Source: Chitinophagaceae bacterium T5-Br10_B2g13
GTDB lineage: Bacteria > Bacteroidota > Rhodothermia > Balneolales > Balneolaceae
Assembly: GCA_001564065.1 (NCBI GenBank)
Contig: LKNA01000001.1
Location: 1 to 64,000, forward strand
DNA length: 64,000 nucleotides
Reading direction: 5' to 3'
In this document: positions 16,468 through 24,561 of the stretch, one piece after another
Layout of the letters: each line of letters begins with the position of its first letter
How positions within the stretch are numbered: position 1 is the stretch's first letter
Made by a program: the position numbers and the translations under genes
The notes under the pieces: generated by a model
Told to the model about the DNA's origin: nothing
The model's database searches: none
Seen by the model: the letters and a program-made list of their open reading frames with translations, nothing else

Positions 16468-16622
16468 GTCGGAGTCTTGGCGGGAGTGTCTTGATTCGTT
16501 CAAGTCTGAGATACATTCTTATAACTTGAAGCAGTTAATACTGACGAAAGGAGACTGAGACTCCGATCAATTTCAATCAAAAAGAATAACCCCGTTGTGA
16601 TTCAATTCGCAACGGGGTTATT
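16468..16622 (+). ncRNA. Second candidate small RNA, about 100-150 nt
   Basis: GTCGGAGTCT (16,468-16,477) is complementary to AGACTCCGA(T) (16,558-16,567) over 9 bp plus one G-T, closing a segment of about 100 nt. An inner hairpin CTTGA-TTCGT-TCAAG lies near 16,490-16,505. A strong terminator hairpin follows about 20 bases later. The segment has no open reading frame of note. It resembles in layout a short terminal-stem RNA but has none of the SRP RNA apical motif. The strand is chosen because the closed segment precedes the terminator; evidence is moderate. Confidence 0.35.
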
Positions 16623-16627
16623 TATTA
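16585..16627. terminator. Bidirectional terminator (Hsp20 and RNA candidate)
   Basis: A perfect 13-bp stem (AATAACCCCGTTG at 16,585-16,597 and CAACGGGGTTATT at 16,610-16,622) has a 12-nt loop. On the minus strand it is followed by ATTCTTTTTG and lies 90 bases past the Hsp20 stop; on the plus strand the tail is AT-rich. Confidence 0.8.
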
Positions 16628-16711
16628 TTATGTAAGTCTGCTTTACTTAAAAAGTCATCGGATGACATCCAGCCTTCCGATGACTTATCATAAACTTTCA
16701 GAAATGATCTG

Positions 16712-17158
16712 TTAATTTACCTTGATAGATTTCGGTTTTACAGTTTCCGCTTTTGGAACTACCAATTTCAAAACACCATCTTTAAATGTAGCTTGAATCT
16801 CCTCATCCTTAATGGTATCCGATAGAGTAAATGATCGGTAAAAGCTTCCACGATATCGCTCCTGACGCAGAAAATCTTTCTTCTCCTCTTTCGATTCGGT
16901 TTCTCTTTCACCGGTTATCGTAATACGTCCATCCTGAAAATTCACTTTGATATCTTTTTTATCCATACCGGGAATATCCATCTTAATCACATACTCCTTC
17001 TCATCTTCTGATATATCCACGCTTGGCGACCACATTCTTAAATCTGATCCCCCATTCTCTTTTCTCCAGGAAAATGGAACCAAATCATCAAAAAAGTGAT
17101 CCATCTCTTTTCTAAGCATATCAATAGCTCTGGGTTCTTCTCGTTTGATCATTTTCAT
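16712..17158 (-). CDS. Hsp20/alpha-crystallin small heat-shock protein
   Basis: A 148-aa ATP-independent chaperone that holds unfolding proteins. The alpha-crystallin domain spans about residues 45-140, opening with SPSVDISEDEKEYVIKMDIPG and closing with the diagnostic A-x-x-x-n-G-V-L motif, here ATFKDGVLKL. The C-terminal tail has the short I-x-V-like element (KSIKVN). The N-terminal arm holds DHFFDDLVPFSW. Its 5' leader has a GGGTTCA/TGAACCC hairpin (see separate entry) and a GAGG site 8 bases before the ATG. Confidence 0.95.
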   Translation of the reverse strand: MKMIKREEPRAIDMLRKEMDHFFDDLVPFSWRKENGGSDLRMWSPSVDISEDEKEYVIKMDIPGMDKKDIKVNFQDGRITITGERETESKEEKKDFLRQERYRGSFYRSFTLSDTIKDEEIQATFKDGVLKLVVPKAETVKPKSIKVN

Positions 17159-17192
17159 TTCGTTACCTCACAAATTTATGTTTCAATCCCTT

Positions 17193-17211
17193 GGGTTCAT
17201 CGATTGAACCC
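17193..17211 (-). promoter_or_regulatory. Hairpin in the hsp20 leader
   Basis: GGGTTCA-TCGAT-TGAACCC forms a perfect 7-bp inverted repeat about 35 bases upstream of the hsp20 start, between a TTTATACTATAAA-like promoter stretch and the ribosome binding site. It is not the CIRCE element. It could be an operator or part of an RNA thermometer. Confidence 0.4.
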
Positions 17212-17382
17212 GTCTTTAGTTTATAGTATAAAGCAAGGGCATAAATTCAATCATGGCATTATTGAAGAGCAGTGTAAGAATTTGTAGAAGAGTTAATTAT
17301 GTGAATTTCTTACACGTCAGAACTATTTGTAAACGAACATCTGTAGATATGTTTTTTTTATAAAAATTGCTCTGAAAAGCTG

Positions 17383-18048
17383 TTATAGCTTATGCTCGCT
17401 TTCTACCCATTTTACCGCATGGAATATCATTTCTGTAGAGTTTTTAAAATCCATCTTCTCCTTGATGCGAGACCGGTATGTTTCCACAGTTTTAGATGCA
17501 AGATGAAGCTGCTCGGCAATTTCACCGCTGCTCTTGCCACGACCAATTAATTCAAACACTTCAAGTTCCCGATCACTTAAAATATCAATCGATGAAACTG
17601 ATCCTTCTTTTTTCCCATGCATGGCATTCATCAGCAGTTTCTCGTTCAACGAGTCACTCACATAGATTCCGCCATTTAGAATTTTCCGTACAGCTTTCAC
17701 CAGCTTTTCACTCGGCTCAAACTTCATAATGTACCCCTTTGCCCCGGCTCTAAGCGCTCTCTCCCCATAAAGAGACTCTTCGTGGCGGGAAACAACCAGG
17801 ATCTTCATGTCGGGATCCTGAAAAATAATATTCTTAACCAGCTCTATCCCATTCATTCCGGGAAGTGACACATCCACCAGCAGCAGATCCAGTTTATCTT
17901 TATCCAAAATTTCCAGTACATCCTCAGCCTTTTCACACTGATAAGCCACTTCCAGATCCGGTTCCATTTCCAGCGTACTGGCAAGTCCTTTTCTCATCAT
18001 AGGATGATCGTCAACAATTAAAACTCTCTTCTTGAATGGATTATTCAT
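17383..18048 (-). CDS. NarL/FixJ-family response regulator
   Basis: A 221-aa DNA-binding regulator. The receiver domain (about 8-125) has the acidic pair DD (VLIVDDHP), phospho-acceptor Asp59 (LLLVDVSLPG) and the conserved Lys region. The C-terminal LuxR-type helix-turn-helix (about 155-215) reads LSDRELEVFELIGRGKSSGEIA and KTVETYRSRI. It starts 10 bp after the PAS kinase gene on the same strand, so the pair is one operon and almost surely one two-component system. Targets are unknown; nearby stress genes such as hsp20 are natural candidates. Confidence 0.95.
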   Translation of the reverse strand: MNNPFKKRVLIVDDHPMMRKGLASTLEMEPDLEVAYQCEKAEDVLEILDKDKLDLLLVDVSLPGMNGIELVKNIIFQDPDMKILVVSRHEESLYGERALRAGAKGYIMKFEPSEKLVKAVRKILNGGIYVSDSLNEKLLMNAMHGKKEGSVSSIDILSDRELEVFELIGRGKSSGEIAEQLHLASKTVETYRSRIKEKMDFKNSTEMIFHAVKWVESEHKL

Positions 18049-18058
18049 ACCCTCTCCT

Positions 18059-19459
18059 TTAATTGAAATGTTGCATATTGTTTGGAACGATGCACCGTAT
18101 CTTTGTCAAGCCATCATCGGTTCTGGAGATTTCAAATACACCTCCCATCACCCGTGCCCGGTGTTTCATAATTTCAATACCCGACCCATCTGCAGACTCA
18201 TTTTCTACCGAAAAACCAATACCATCATCTTCTACAGATAGCGCTGTATGGTGTTTATTATTCGAAAGTCTCACTTGTATGATATCCGGTTTGCCATGCT
18301 TAATTGCATTATTAATAGCCTCTTGTGCTATTCTGTACAGATGTAAAGCCAGGTTGTGGTCGTATACTTCAGCATCTTCACAATCGTAAAACACACATGC
18401 TATTCCCGTCAACTTCTCCGTTCGCTTACACAAATCCTGAAGTGCAACACTGAGTCCTTTCTTTTCAATATCTACCTGGACCAAACCGCGGGCAAGCTTT
18501 CTGGCAAACTCGTCTGCTTCTTGAATCATTTTCGCAATTTCGTCTACTTCGTCTGAACATTTTGCTCCGCGTATTTTCAACTTTTTCGCAAGATTTTCTG
18601 CCAGCATCCGGGTACCGGTCAGCATCTGCCCTAGTCCGTCATGCAAATCAATGCCAATTTTCCTCCTCTCCTCCTGCCCGGATTCCAGTATTCGTCGCTC
18701 AAGATTTCTTCGAGCTGATAAATCTCGAATAATACCTGTAAAAAAACGGGTTCCCTCCCATTCAACTTCATTAACCGTAAATTCTATCGGAAATACTTTT
18801 CCGTCTGAACTCTTCCCCTGATATTCCCTGCTCTCCCCGGCAATAGTAGACACATCAGGGTGAACTGATTTTCCAAGTTGTTCCTCAATCTGATCGCTGA
18901 ATGGAAATGACAAAAGTAAAAGGAATGACTCCCCCTCAATCTCTTCTTTTCTATACCCAAAAAGGTCTTCTGCTCTAAAATTACTTTTTAATATAGTACC
19001 GCTTTCATCAAACGTAATAATTGCATCCGATGACGCATTAAATATTGTGTGGGCAAGTGCTTCATTCCTTTTAAGCTTATTTTCTGTTTTTATATGCTTT
19101 TCAATTTCAACTAGCGAAATCACGCAGCCGGATTTATGACTATTATTAAACAAAATATTTGCTCTTACATCGAGCCAAACTTTTCGTCCGTCACTTTTTA
19201 AACCGTGCCACTTTCCCCGAACAGACTCTCCACGTAAGCAGGACAAAACAACATATTTAAAAGCAGAAACATCCTCATCGCCATACAGAGAACGGATATT
19301 TTTCCCCCTCAGTTGTTTGCGATTGTATCCGAAAATCTTCTGTGAAGCTGAGTTTGAGTAAGTGATGTGCCCATTCAAGTCTGTAATGATAACACCGTGT
19401 TGAATACACTCAATTATTTTTTTATAGCTCGTATACGTTAATAAAGACATGGAATTCAC
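18059..19459 (-). CDS. PAS-domain sensor histidine kinase (HisKA_3 type)
   Basis: A 466-aa kinase with two PAS domains (about 12-120 and 135-250) and no clear membrane helix, so it probably senses a cytosolic signal such as redox state or oxygen. The dimerisation/phosphotransfer domain has the HPK7 motif EERRKIGIDLHDGLGQ with His273. The HATPase domain carries the N-box AQEAINNAIKHGKP and G-box DDGIGFS. The first PAS begins right after VIITDLNGHITYSN. It is followed after 10 bp by its NarL-type regulator. Confidence 0.93.
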   Translation of the reverse strand: MNSMSLLTYTSYKKIIECIQHGVIITDLNGHITYSNSASQKIFGYNRKQLRGKNIRSLYGDEDVSAFKYVVLSCLRGESVRGKWHGLKSDGRKVWLDVRANILFNNSHKSGCVISLVEIEKHIKTENKLKRNEALAHTIFNASSDAIITFDESGTILKSNFRAEDLFGYRKEEIEGESFLLLLSFPFSDQIEEQLGKSVHPDVSTIAGESREYQGKSSDGKVFPIEFTVNEVEWEGTRFFTGIIRDLSARRNLERRILESGQEERRKIGIDLHDGLGQMLTGTRMLAENLAKKLKIRGAKCSDEVDEIAKMIQEADEFARKLARGLVQVDIEKKGLSVALQDLCKRTEKLTGIACVFYDCEDAEVYDHNLALHLYRIAQEAINNAIKHGKPDIIQVRLSNNKHHTALSVEDDGIGFSVENESADGSGIEIMKHRARVMGGVFEISRTDDGLTKIRCIVPNNMQHFN

Positions 19460-19884
19460 CCCTCAATCTAATCTTTGAACCAAGTTACTTCATTTATCTC
19501 TCACTTTATTATCCCTTCTCCTTAAAAAACAGACCACTTTACTATACCAGCATACTCAAAAATTTTACAAAATGAATCATAAAAAACCCTTCATTGGAGT
19601 AAGGAATTTCCCTACAAATGGAATAGGCGCTAATTTCAAAAGGTTGTAAACGCAATCCGTATTAAATTTCTGAAAAAGACACTAACACCATTCATAATCA
19701 ATGTTATATGAGTCTATTGCAACGCAGAGAGTTACAGTTTAAAGTTTGAGTGATACCCCTGAATTTCAGGTATTTCATTACATCGTAGTGAGGAGTTTCA
19801 CCAACACTATATCGTGATCATGCTGATACTTCATGAACTCACTTATCGATATATTTAACAATATCCATTAAATAAGGGGGAATT
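19460..19884. promoter_or_regulatory. Divergent promoter region with a CCTGAA-T-TTCAGG inverted repeat
   Basis: This 425-base gap separates the minus-strand kinase operon from the plus-strand flavodoxin gene and must hold both promoters. At 19,758-19,770 lies CCTGAA-T-TTCAGG, a 6-bp inverted repeat about 115 bases upstream of the flavodoxin start, which could be an operator. A purine-rich AAGGGGG site precedes the flavodoxin ATG. No gene is visible in it. Confidence 0.35.
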
Positions 19885-20403
19885 ATGAAGCTGATGATTG
19901 TTTACGCCACAACTGAGGGACACACCAGAACTATTGCTGAATTTCTTGAAAAAGAAGCGGAAAAAAAGGAGATCACTGCCGGCCTTTTTGATGCAACCGT
20001 CAAGCCGCCATCACCTGAAGAGTATGATGCCGTGATTGTGGCCGCCTCCATCCATGCGGGGAAATATCAGTCCGCCATCGAGCATTTTGTGCAGGAACAT
20101 CATCAATCACTCAACCGGATGAAATCCCTCTTTGTTTCAGTTAGCCTCACTGCCGCTGCCGACGAGCCTGAATCGTGGAAGGAGCTAAAACAGCAGACTG
20201 AAGATTTTCTTTTAAGCACCGGATGGAATCCGGCTCATGTTGAATATACAGCCGGAGCCCTTCTCTATACGAAGTATGATTATCTGAAGAGATTTATCAT
20301 GCGAATGATTTCCAAGAAAGCCGGCGGGGACACAGACACATCAAAAGATCACGTCTATACGGACTGGGAAAAATTAAAATCTGTTTTAGGCCGTGTCATT
20401 TAA
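19885..20403 (+). CDS. HemG-like flavodoxin-domain protein (protoporphyrinogen IX dehydrogenase family)
   Basis: A 172-aa flavodoxin-fold protein. The FMN phosphate loop is YATTEGHTRTIAE near residue 7, and the C-terminal part has GGDTDTSKDHVYTDWE, closely like the end of E. coli HemG (GGETDTRKEVVYTDWE from memory). HemG oxidises protoporphyrinogen IX to protoporphyrin IX using quinone as acceptor. Haem genes are not in the window, so a more general flavodoxin role cannot be excluded. The start is supported by AAGGGGG just upstream. It precedes the SDR gene by about 85 bp on the same strand. Confidence 0.8.
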   Translation: MKLMIVYATTEGHTRTIAEFLEKEAEKKEITAGLFDATVKPPSPEEYDAVIVAASIHAGKYQSAIEHFVQEHHQSLNRMKSLFVSVSLTAAADEPESWKELKQQTEDFLLSTGWNPAHVEYTAGALLYTKYDYLKRFIMRMISKKAGGDTDTSKDHVYTDWEKLKSVLGRVI

Positions 20404-20486
20404 ATGTTCTGTGAGCCACAGTTTTTATATTTCTCTCGTATCAAAGAATTCAGTTTATTAGAAAAACTGCATTTTAAATTTACTAA

Positions 20487-21449
20487 GTGCCCATGGAAGC
20501 CAAAGTAGTATTGATTACAGGAGCTAATTCAGGGATTGGAAAAGCTGCAACACTCAGGTTTGCCGGCGAAGGATATACTGTATTGATGGCGTGCAGAAAT
20601 CTTGAAAAAAGCCGTCCGGTTCAGCAGGAGATCATCAACAAAACCAACAATACTTCTGTTTACCTTAAAGTTTTGGATCTCGCGTCTTTCAAATCAATTG
20701 AACAGTTTTGTGAGGAGATAAAACAGGAGTTCGACCATATTGACATTCTGATCCATAACGCTGCTTATTTCAACCACGGTGCAGAATATACTCTCAGCCC
20801 TGATGGTATTGAAATCACTTTTGCAACAAATGTAGTCGGCCCCTACCTGCTGACTCACCTCCTAAAAAAGCACCTTTCCAAGTCTGATGACCCACGAGTT
20901 TTAAATGCCGGGAGTAACATCATCAAACATTTTCTGAACCCTAAAAAGGAGATCGATTTTTCAAATTTAAGAGGCGAAAATGTGAATGATCCGTCTCACA
21001 GCGTCTATACCAACTATCGGAATTCAAAAATGGCTCTTTTGATGCTCACCTTTAAAATGGCGCGAGAGTTTAGAAATGATGGGATCAAGGTCAATTCCAT
21101 TCAGATCAATGGTGCAAAAATGTCTAAGGAAGCACTTCAAAAAGTAAAACCGGGGTGGAGAGTTATTGCACATATACAGAACCTGTTCTTCCGCCCACCG
21201 GAATTTACGGCTGATCTTTACTACGATTTATGTACTGCAGAGGAGTTCAAAAACCAGACCGGGAAACACTTTAATCACCGGAAAGATGTGATGGTGCCCG
21301 CAAAGGTAAATAGTGGTATAATAACTGATATTAAACAGGGAATTGGAGCAGATGTATTTCCTGCTTATGCCTTGGACGAAAACACAATCGGCAAAGTCTG
21401 GCAAACTTGTAAAGAATTCACTGAACAATCCTCTGATAAAGCACCATGA
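20487..21449 (+). CDS. SDR-family NAD(P)-dependent oxidoreductase
   Basis: A 320-aa short-chain dehydrogenase resembling the retinol-dehydrogenase-like subgroup. The Rossmann motif TGANSGIG is at residues 11-18, NAA at 91-93, and the catalytic Tyr-x-x-x-Lys is Tyr177/Lys181 (NYRNSK). A Ser at 143 (NAGSN) may complete the triad. The ORF track begins at a GTG; the ATG two codons later (20,493) is an equally good start. Its stop overlaps the DinB-like start by four bases, so the two are translationally coupled. Substrate unknown. Confidence 0.9.
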   Translation: MPMEAKVVLITGANSGIGKAATLRFAGEGYTVLMACRNLEKSRPVQQEIINKTNNTSVYLKVLDLASFKSIEQFCEEIKQEFDHIDILIHNAAYFNHGAEYTLSPDGIEITFATNVVGPYLLTHLLKKHLSKSDDPRVLNAGSNIIKHFLNPKKEIDFSNLRGENVNDPSHSVYTNYRNSKMALLMLTFKMAREFRNDGIKVNSIQINGAKMSKEALQKVKPGWRVIAHIQNLFFRPPEFTADLYYDLCTAEEFKNQTGKHFNHRKDVMVPAKVNSGIITDIKQGIGADVFPAYALDENTIGKVWQTCKEFTEQSSDKAP

Positions 21450-21988
21450 AACGTAAAACTGAAAAAGCATTTAACAGGCTGGAAAAACAGCGGATGAACC
21501 TGCTTTCACACTATCGATCTCTTTCTGATGAGCAGCTGCGTTTCAATCCCGGTCCTGAGTCATGGAATTTACTCCAGGTTATGCGTCATCTTGTTACGGC
21601 AGAAAAACAGTCACTGATTTATATTCAGCGTAAAATCAGCCACCCGGAAAATACACCAAAAGCCGGGGCCGGCTCCCGATTTCGTTCACTGCTACTGAAG
21701 CTGGCCTTGCTTCTGCCCATCAAGTTTAAAGCTCCAAAAATTGCCGAGGTTGAGGAAGCATATCCGGATTTCAATGAAATGGTTTTGGAATGGGATGAAG
21801 TTCGAAATGAGTATCAGGAGATGATATTAAAGAACGATGCGGAAACTCTATCAAAAGCTCTTTATACACATCCAAGAGCAGGGAAGCTAAATATTAAGCA
21901 GGCGATCGAATTTATGGAAGATCATGTAGCACATCATAATAAGCAGGTTGAACGGATTATAAATCACCCTCAATTTCCCGATAAATAA
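21446..21988 (+). CDS. DinB-like four-helix protein
   Basis: A 180-aa protein with the DinB/YfiT-like layout: a leading helix with LLSHYRSLSDEQL, then NPGPESWNLLQVMRHLVTAEKQ, and a final helix with EDHVAHHNKQVERI. Family members are four-helix bundles with three His that bind a metal; His at HLVTAE and the HVAHHNKQ helix match. Function is probably thiol or hydrolase-type chemistry, unproven. It overlaps the upstream SDR gene by four bases (ATGA). Confidence 0.8.
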   Translation: MKRKTEKAFNRLEKQRMNLLSHYRSLSDEQLRFNPGPESWNLLQVMRHLVTAEKQSLIYIQRKISHPENTPKAGAGSRFRSLLLKLALLLPIKFKAPKIAEVEEAYPDFNEMVLEWDEVRNEYQEMILKNDAETLSKALYTHPRAGKLNIKQAIEFMEDHVAHHNKQVERIINHPQFPDK

Positions 21989-22040
21989 ACTGTACAAATT
22001 TACTAGAGATTCGGTATTAAAAATAATAATGTTGACAAAT

Positions 22041-22073
22041 TCTCCCCTAATAAGGGGAGATTAAGAGGGGTGT
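22041..22073. repeat. CCCC-AATAA-GGGG palindromic repeat, copy 1
   Basis: TCTCCCCTAATAAGGGGAGA is a 7-bp stem palindrome followed by TTAAGAGGGGTGT. The same pattern (palindrome plus AGGGGTGT) recurs at 24,399-24,482, inverted at 24,511-24,544, and in diverged form near 36,155 and 36,272, always between genes. Confidence 0.7.
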
Positions 22074-22110
22074 ACAAAGGATTTTTTATCATTTTTTGAA
22101 CACAATGCTG

Positions 22111-22480
22111 TTAGTGTTCAAACTGGTTGATGTCCAGATCTGTGATCTCAAGCTTTAGCCAGGTAAAATCACCTTCAGGCAATTTCCAGGTTACAGTTAG
22201 CCTGTTAGGTATTCGATAGCCGTCAAACATTTTGTATTCATCCACTTCTACCAGCCACTTTCGCAGCTCTGAATCCTGCCGCCACCGTAATATCGATCCG
22301 CTTCAAATGATTTAAAGTCTCCCTCCTCACTAAACCAGAAGATTCCCGAAACCTCTTCACCATTCATAGCCTAGGTGGCCTTTGCTGCAAACTCATCGAT
22401 CCCTTCCCACCTTGTGCAGTCATTCCACGCGGCTGCCAAAACCAAATCAGACCTGCCGGCTTTGAAAAAGCCACATGGGT
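22111..22480 (-). pseudogene. Decayed DUF6544-like gene
   Basis: Only broken frames are present on the minus strand, but they read as one protein. The C-terminal piece is VEVDEYKMFDGYRIPNRLTV then TWKLPEGDFTWLKLEITDLD to a TAA at 22,111. A frameshift near 22,275 joins it to an upstream piece (NGEEVSGIFWFSEEGDFKSF, EADRYYG). Upstream of that an in-frame TAG follows EFAAKAT, before it WNDCTRWEGIDE. The order and motifs (ID-F-A-KAT, G-F-F-E-G, DRY, W-L-EGDFTW) fit the DUF6544/DUF6920-type family as I recall it. At least one frameshift and one stop make it non-functional. Confidence 0.6.
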
Positions 22481-22569
22481 GTATGAGGTCCATGAATTAG
22501 AATGATGAGTGATAAGATTGATTCAACCATAGCCTTTTATACGCTATATGTTAATTCACATAGATCATT

Positions 22570-22800
22570 TTAAAAAGCACCAAAATTATTGCTGTTTATA
22601 TCAATGTCTGTGCTTGCTCCAAAGTGGGCAGTGTCATTAAGGTATTTATTCGGAAACTCCTGGCGCCAGTTTGATGAAATGTAATCTTGCTAGGCCGGTA
22701 CGTCCTGCAGAGCAATTTCGTCGATTTTCTCATCGAAGAGTTCCGAATTGTTGAGATAGAAGGCAAAGGAACTCCTAGAGAGTGCCGGTTTTGAAGGTCT
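22570..22800 (-). pseudogene. Coding remnant with an in-frame TAG, unrecognised
   Basis: A minus-strand frame reads [24 protein letters not shown], then TAG (22,690-22,692), then QDYISSNWRQEFPNKYLNDT and on to a TAA at 22,570. Composition is protein-like on both sides of the stop. I do not recognise the family. The segment around the stop resembles the C-terminal part of the nearby methyltransferase in wording (KIDEI..QDYIS against QIDEV..QDYIS), so it may be a broken relative. Confidence 0.4.
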
Positions 22801-22860
22801 AAAAATTCACACGCTGGATCACGACATCCAGAATAACTATTACATAATGAGGAAATAGTC

Positions 22861-23361
22861 TCAATGTCCGGTACCGATCACCGGCCCACTTTGGATGCCG
22901 AAGCGCTCTGCAACCGTATCCAGTACCCTCTTGTAGTGCTTACGGTCGCGCTTGTGATTAAGCATAAATTCGGCCGATGCACGTAGACGCCGCGGGAGCG
23001 GGAACCAGCGATCGAAATCGAGCCCGAACTGGGAGACCACCTTCATGAACTGCCTTGCCGGGAGTTCCTCTGCAACCAGGCTAAGGTTGTACAGCTGAAG
23101 CGGTCCGGTTCCGGCGGCCATAACAAATTGCGGTGCCTTACGGCGAAATTCCTCGGCATCCACTGTGTACAGGGGGATCTTGGTTATCTTTCCGAGAAAC
23201 AGCAGGTGAGTGAGAAAGTACGCAGCGGCACCCGCCGAGGGAAAGGGGAACGTCACAGAGCGGTTTTGTATCGACAGGATTCTACCGCTCGCAGATGTGT
23301 AAGGCTCGTATGGATGTTTGCCGCGAATCAGGGACCCGGTGCAGTTGATAACCCAGCTGCC
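22861..23361 (-). pseudogene. C-terminal fragment of an FAD/NAD(P)-binding oxidoreductase-like protein
   Basis: The ORF track shows 131 aa from a GTG, but the frame stays open upstream to a TAA at 23,362 and reads GSWVINCTGSLIRGKHPYEP and following residues. The VINCTG motif is the last nucleotide-binding segment of FAD/NAD(P)-binding monooxygenase-like proteins (lysine/ornithine monooxygenase-like families). The N-terminal FAD-binding GxGxxG region is missing; instead there is about 130 bp of non-coding sequence and the methyltransferase stop. It is therefore a truncated gene rather than an intact one. Base composition is visibly GC-richer than the flanks. Confidence 0.55.
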
Positions 23362-23496
23362 TTAACGGTACCACAAATAATTGTCAGAAATCCCAAGCGT
23401 CACCTACTCGAATTCAGGATCATTTTAAATCTATCTTCATTCTGTTAAGCCAAAAAAATATGGCTACTCTCTCAAAATTTCTTTTCTACGAAGTTT

Positions 23497-24309
23497 TCAC
23501 ACTTTCTCATTATTTACTGAGATAAAATGAGCCGGCATCGGGAATTCCACGCTTCCACCTGGTGAAATGTAATCTTGCAGGTCCGACTCAACCTGCCGGA
23601 CAACTTCGTCGATTTGCTGATCCGTAAGTTCAATTCCGGCCAGTGGAAACCACCCTTTCACATCGGCAAGCACCATCGTACGGAGATCGGGAAAACGGGC
23701 TTTGTCATTGTGAGTGGTTACTTCGGCTGAGGTTAATCCGCTTTCAGCGCACAATGATTTCAATTCGCCGGTGTCACCGAGCGAAAAGGGAGCCCTGAGT
23801 GCCTGCGCCACCTCTTCACCGGCGGTGTTGGCGAAGGCTTGGGTCATGGCACGGTATCCGGGGTTTTTGTCAAGCGAGTCGAATACCGACACAACCATCC
23901 GTCCGCCGGGAGCCAGAACGCGTTCCATCTCCTGAAGGGCTGCTTTTTTGTTTTGAAAAAACATCAGCCCAAACTGGCTGACTACGATATCAAAAGAGTC
24001 ATCTTCATATGGAAGTTCTTCTGCCAATCCTTCCTGCCAGTTAATCTCCGGAGCTTTGCTTTCTGCGACGGAGAGCATGCCGGGATTGGGTTCCAAACCG
24101 GTGACAGACACACCATTACCGACATTGCGCTTCAGCACGTTGCGGGCAACAATACCGGTTCCGCAAGCAACATCCAGGATGCGATCTCCCGGCTTTACAT
24201 CGGCTTCATCCAACAAGCGCTGTGATGAACTAACAAACAGTGCCGGAACCATCAGGTTCTCGTAATGGGTTGCGGTGTTTTTGAGTTTTTCGAAGCTTAA
24301 TTGTTGCAT
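23497..24309 (-). CDS. Class I SAM-dependent methyltransferase (UbiE/Methyltransf_11 type)
   Basis: A 270-aa methyltransferase. Motif I is ILDVACGTGIVAR (about residue 40), motif post-I GLEPNPGM, motif II near SFDIVVSQFGLMFF, motif III ERVLAPGGRMVVSVF. These give the SAM-binding Rossmann fold; the substrate is not shown by the sequence. It stands alone on the minus strand upstream of a truncated flavoprotein fragment, in the GC-richer block, and could have arrived by transfer. Confidence 0.9.
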   Translation of the reverse strand: MQQLSFEKLKNTATHYENLMVPALFVSSSQRLLDEADVKPGDRILDVACGTGIVARNVLKRNVGNGVSVTGLEPNPGMLSVAESKAPEINWQEGLAEELPYEDDSFDIVVSQFGLMFFQNKKAALQEMERVLAPGGRMVVSVFDSLDKNPGYRAMTQAFANTAGEEVAQALRAPFSLGDTGELKSLCAESGLTSAEVTTHNDKARFPDLRTMVLADVKGWFPLAGIELTDQQIDEVVRQVESDLQDYISPGGSVEFPMPAHFISVNNEKV

Positions 24310-24398
24310 GTTGATGATATTAAACTTTTTAGGTTTAGCGTTATTTATAGCTCTATGTTGAATTGTATAGGTAACTCTGACTACGAGCAGCTTAAAGT

Positions 24399-24545
24399 CT
24401 CCCCTAATAAGGGGCTCATTATTTGAACGCGTGAGCGCTCCGAGCGATAGCGATTCCCGCGGAGCGATATTTAGAGGGGTGTTTCATGTACATGCAATGG
24501 CTAAATATCAACACACCCCTTTTGTCCCCCCCTAATTAGGGGGGA
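24399..24545. repeat. Pair of inverted CCCC-TAAT-GGGG palindromic repeats, copies 2 and 3
   Basis: Copy 2 reads CTCCCCTAATAAGGGG then, after an insert holding a CGCTCCG/CGGAGCG hairpin (24,436-24,466), TTAGAGGGGTGT. Copy 3 is inverted: ACACCCCTTTTG followed by CCCCCCTAATTAGGGGGG (24,527-24,544), a perfect 18-base palindrome. The two copies face each other about 30 bp apart, like a small MITE-type element. They lie between the methyltransferase and GNAT genes. Confidence 0.65.
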
Positions 24546-24561
24546 ATAAAGCTCTGCCTTA

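Noticed and set aside
22097-22121. TTGAACAC/GTGTTCAA inverted repeat as a terminator
   Set aside because: It overlaps the end of the DUF6544-like remnant and has no T-run on the appropriate side.
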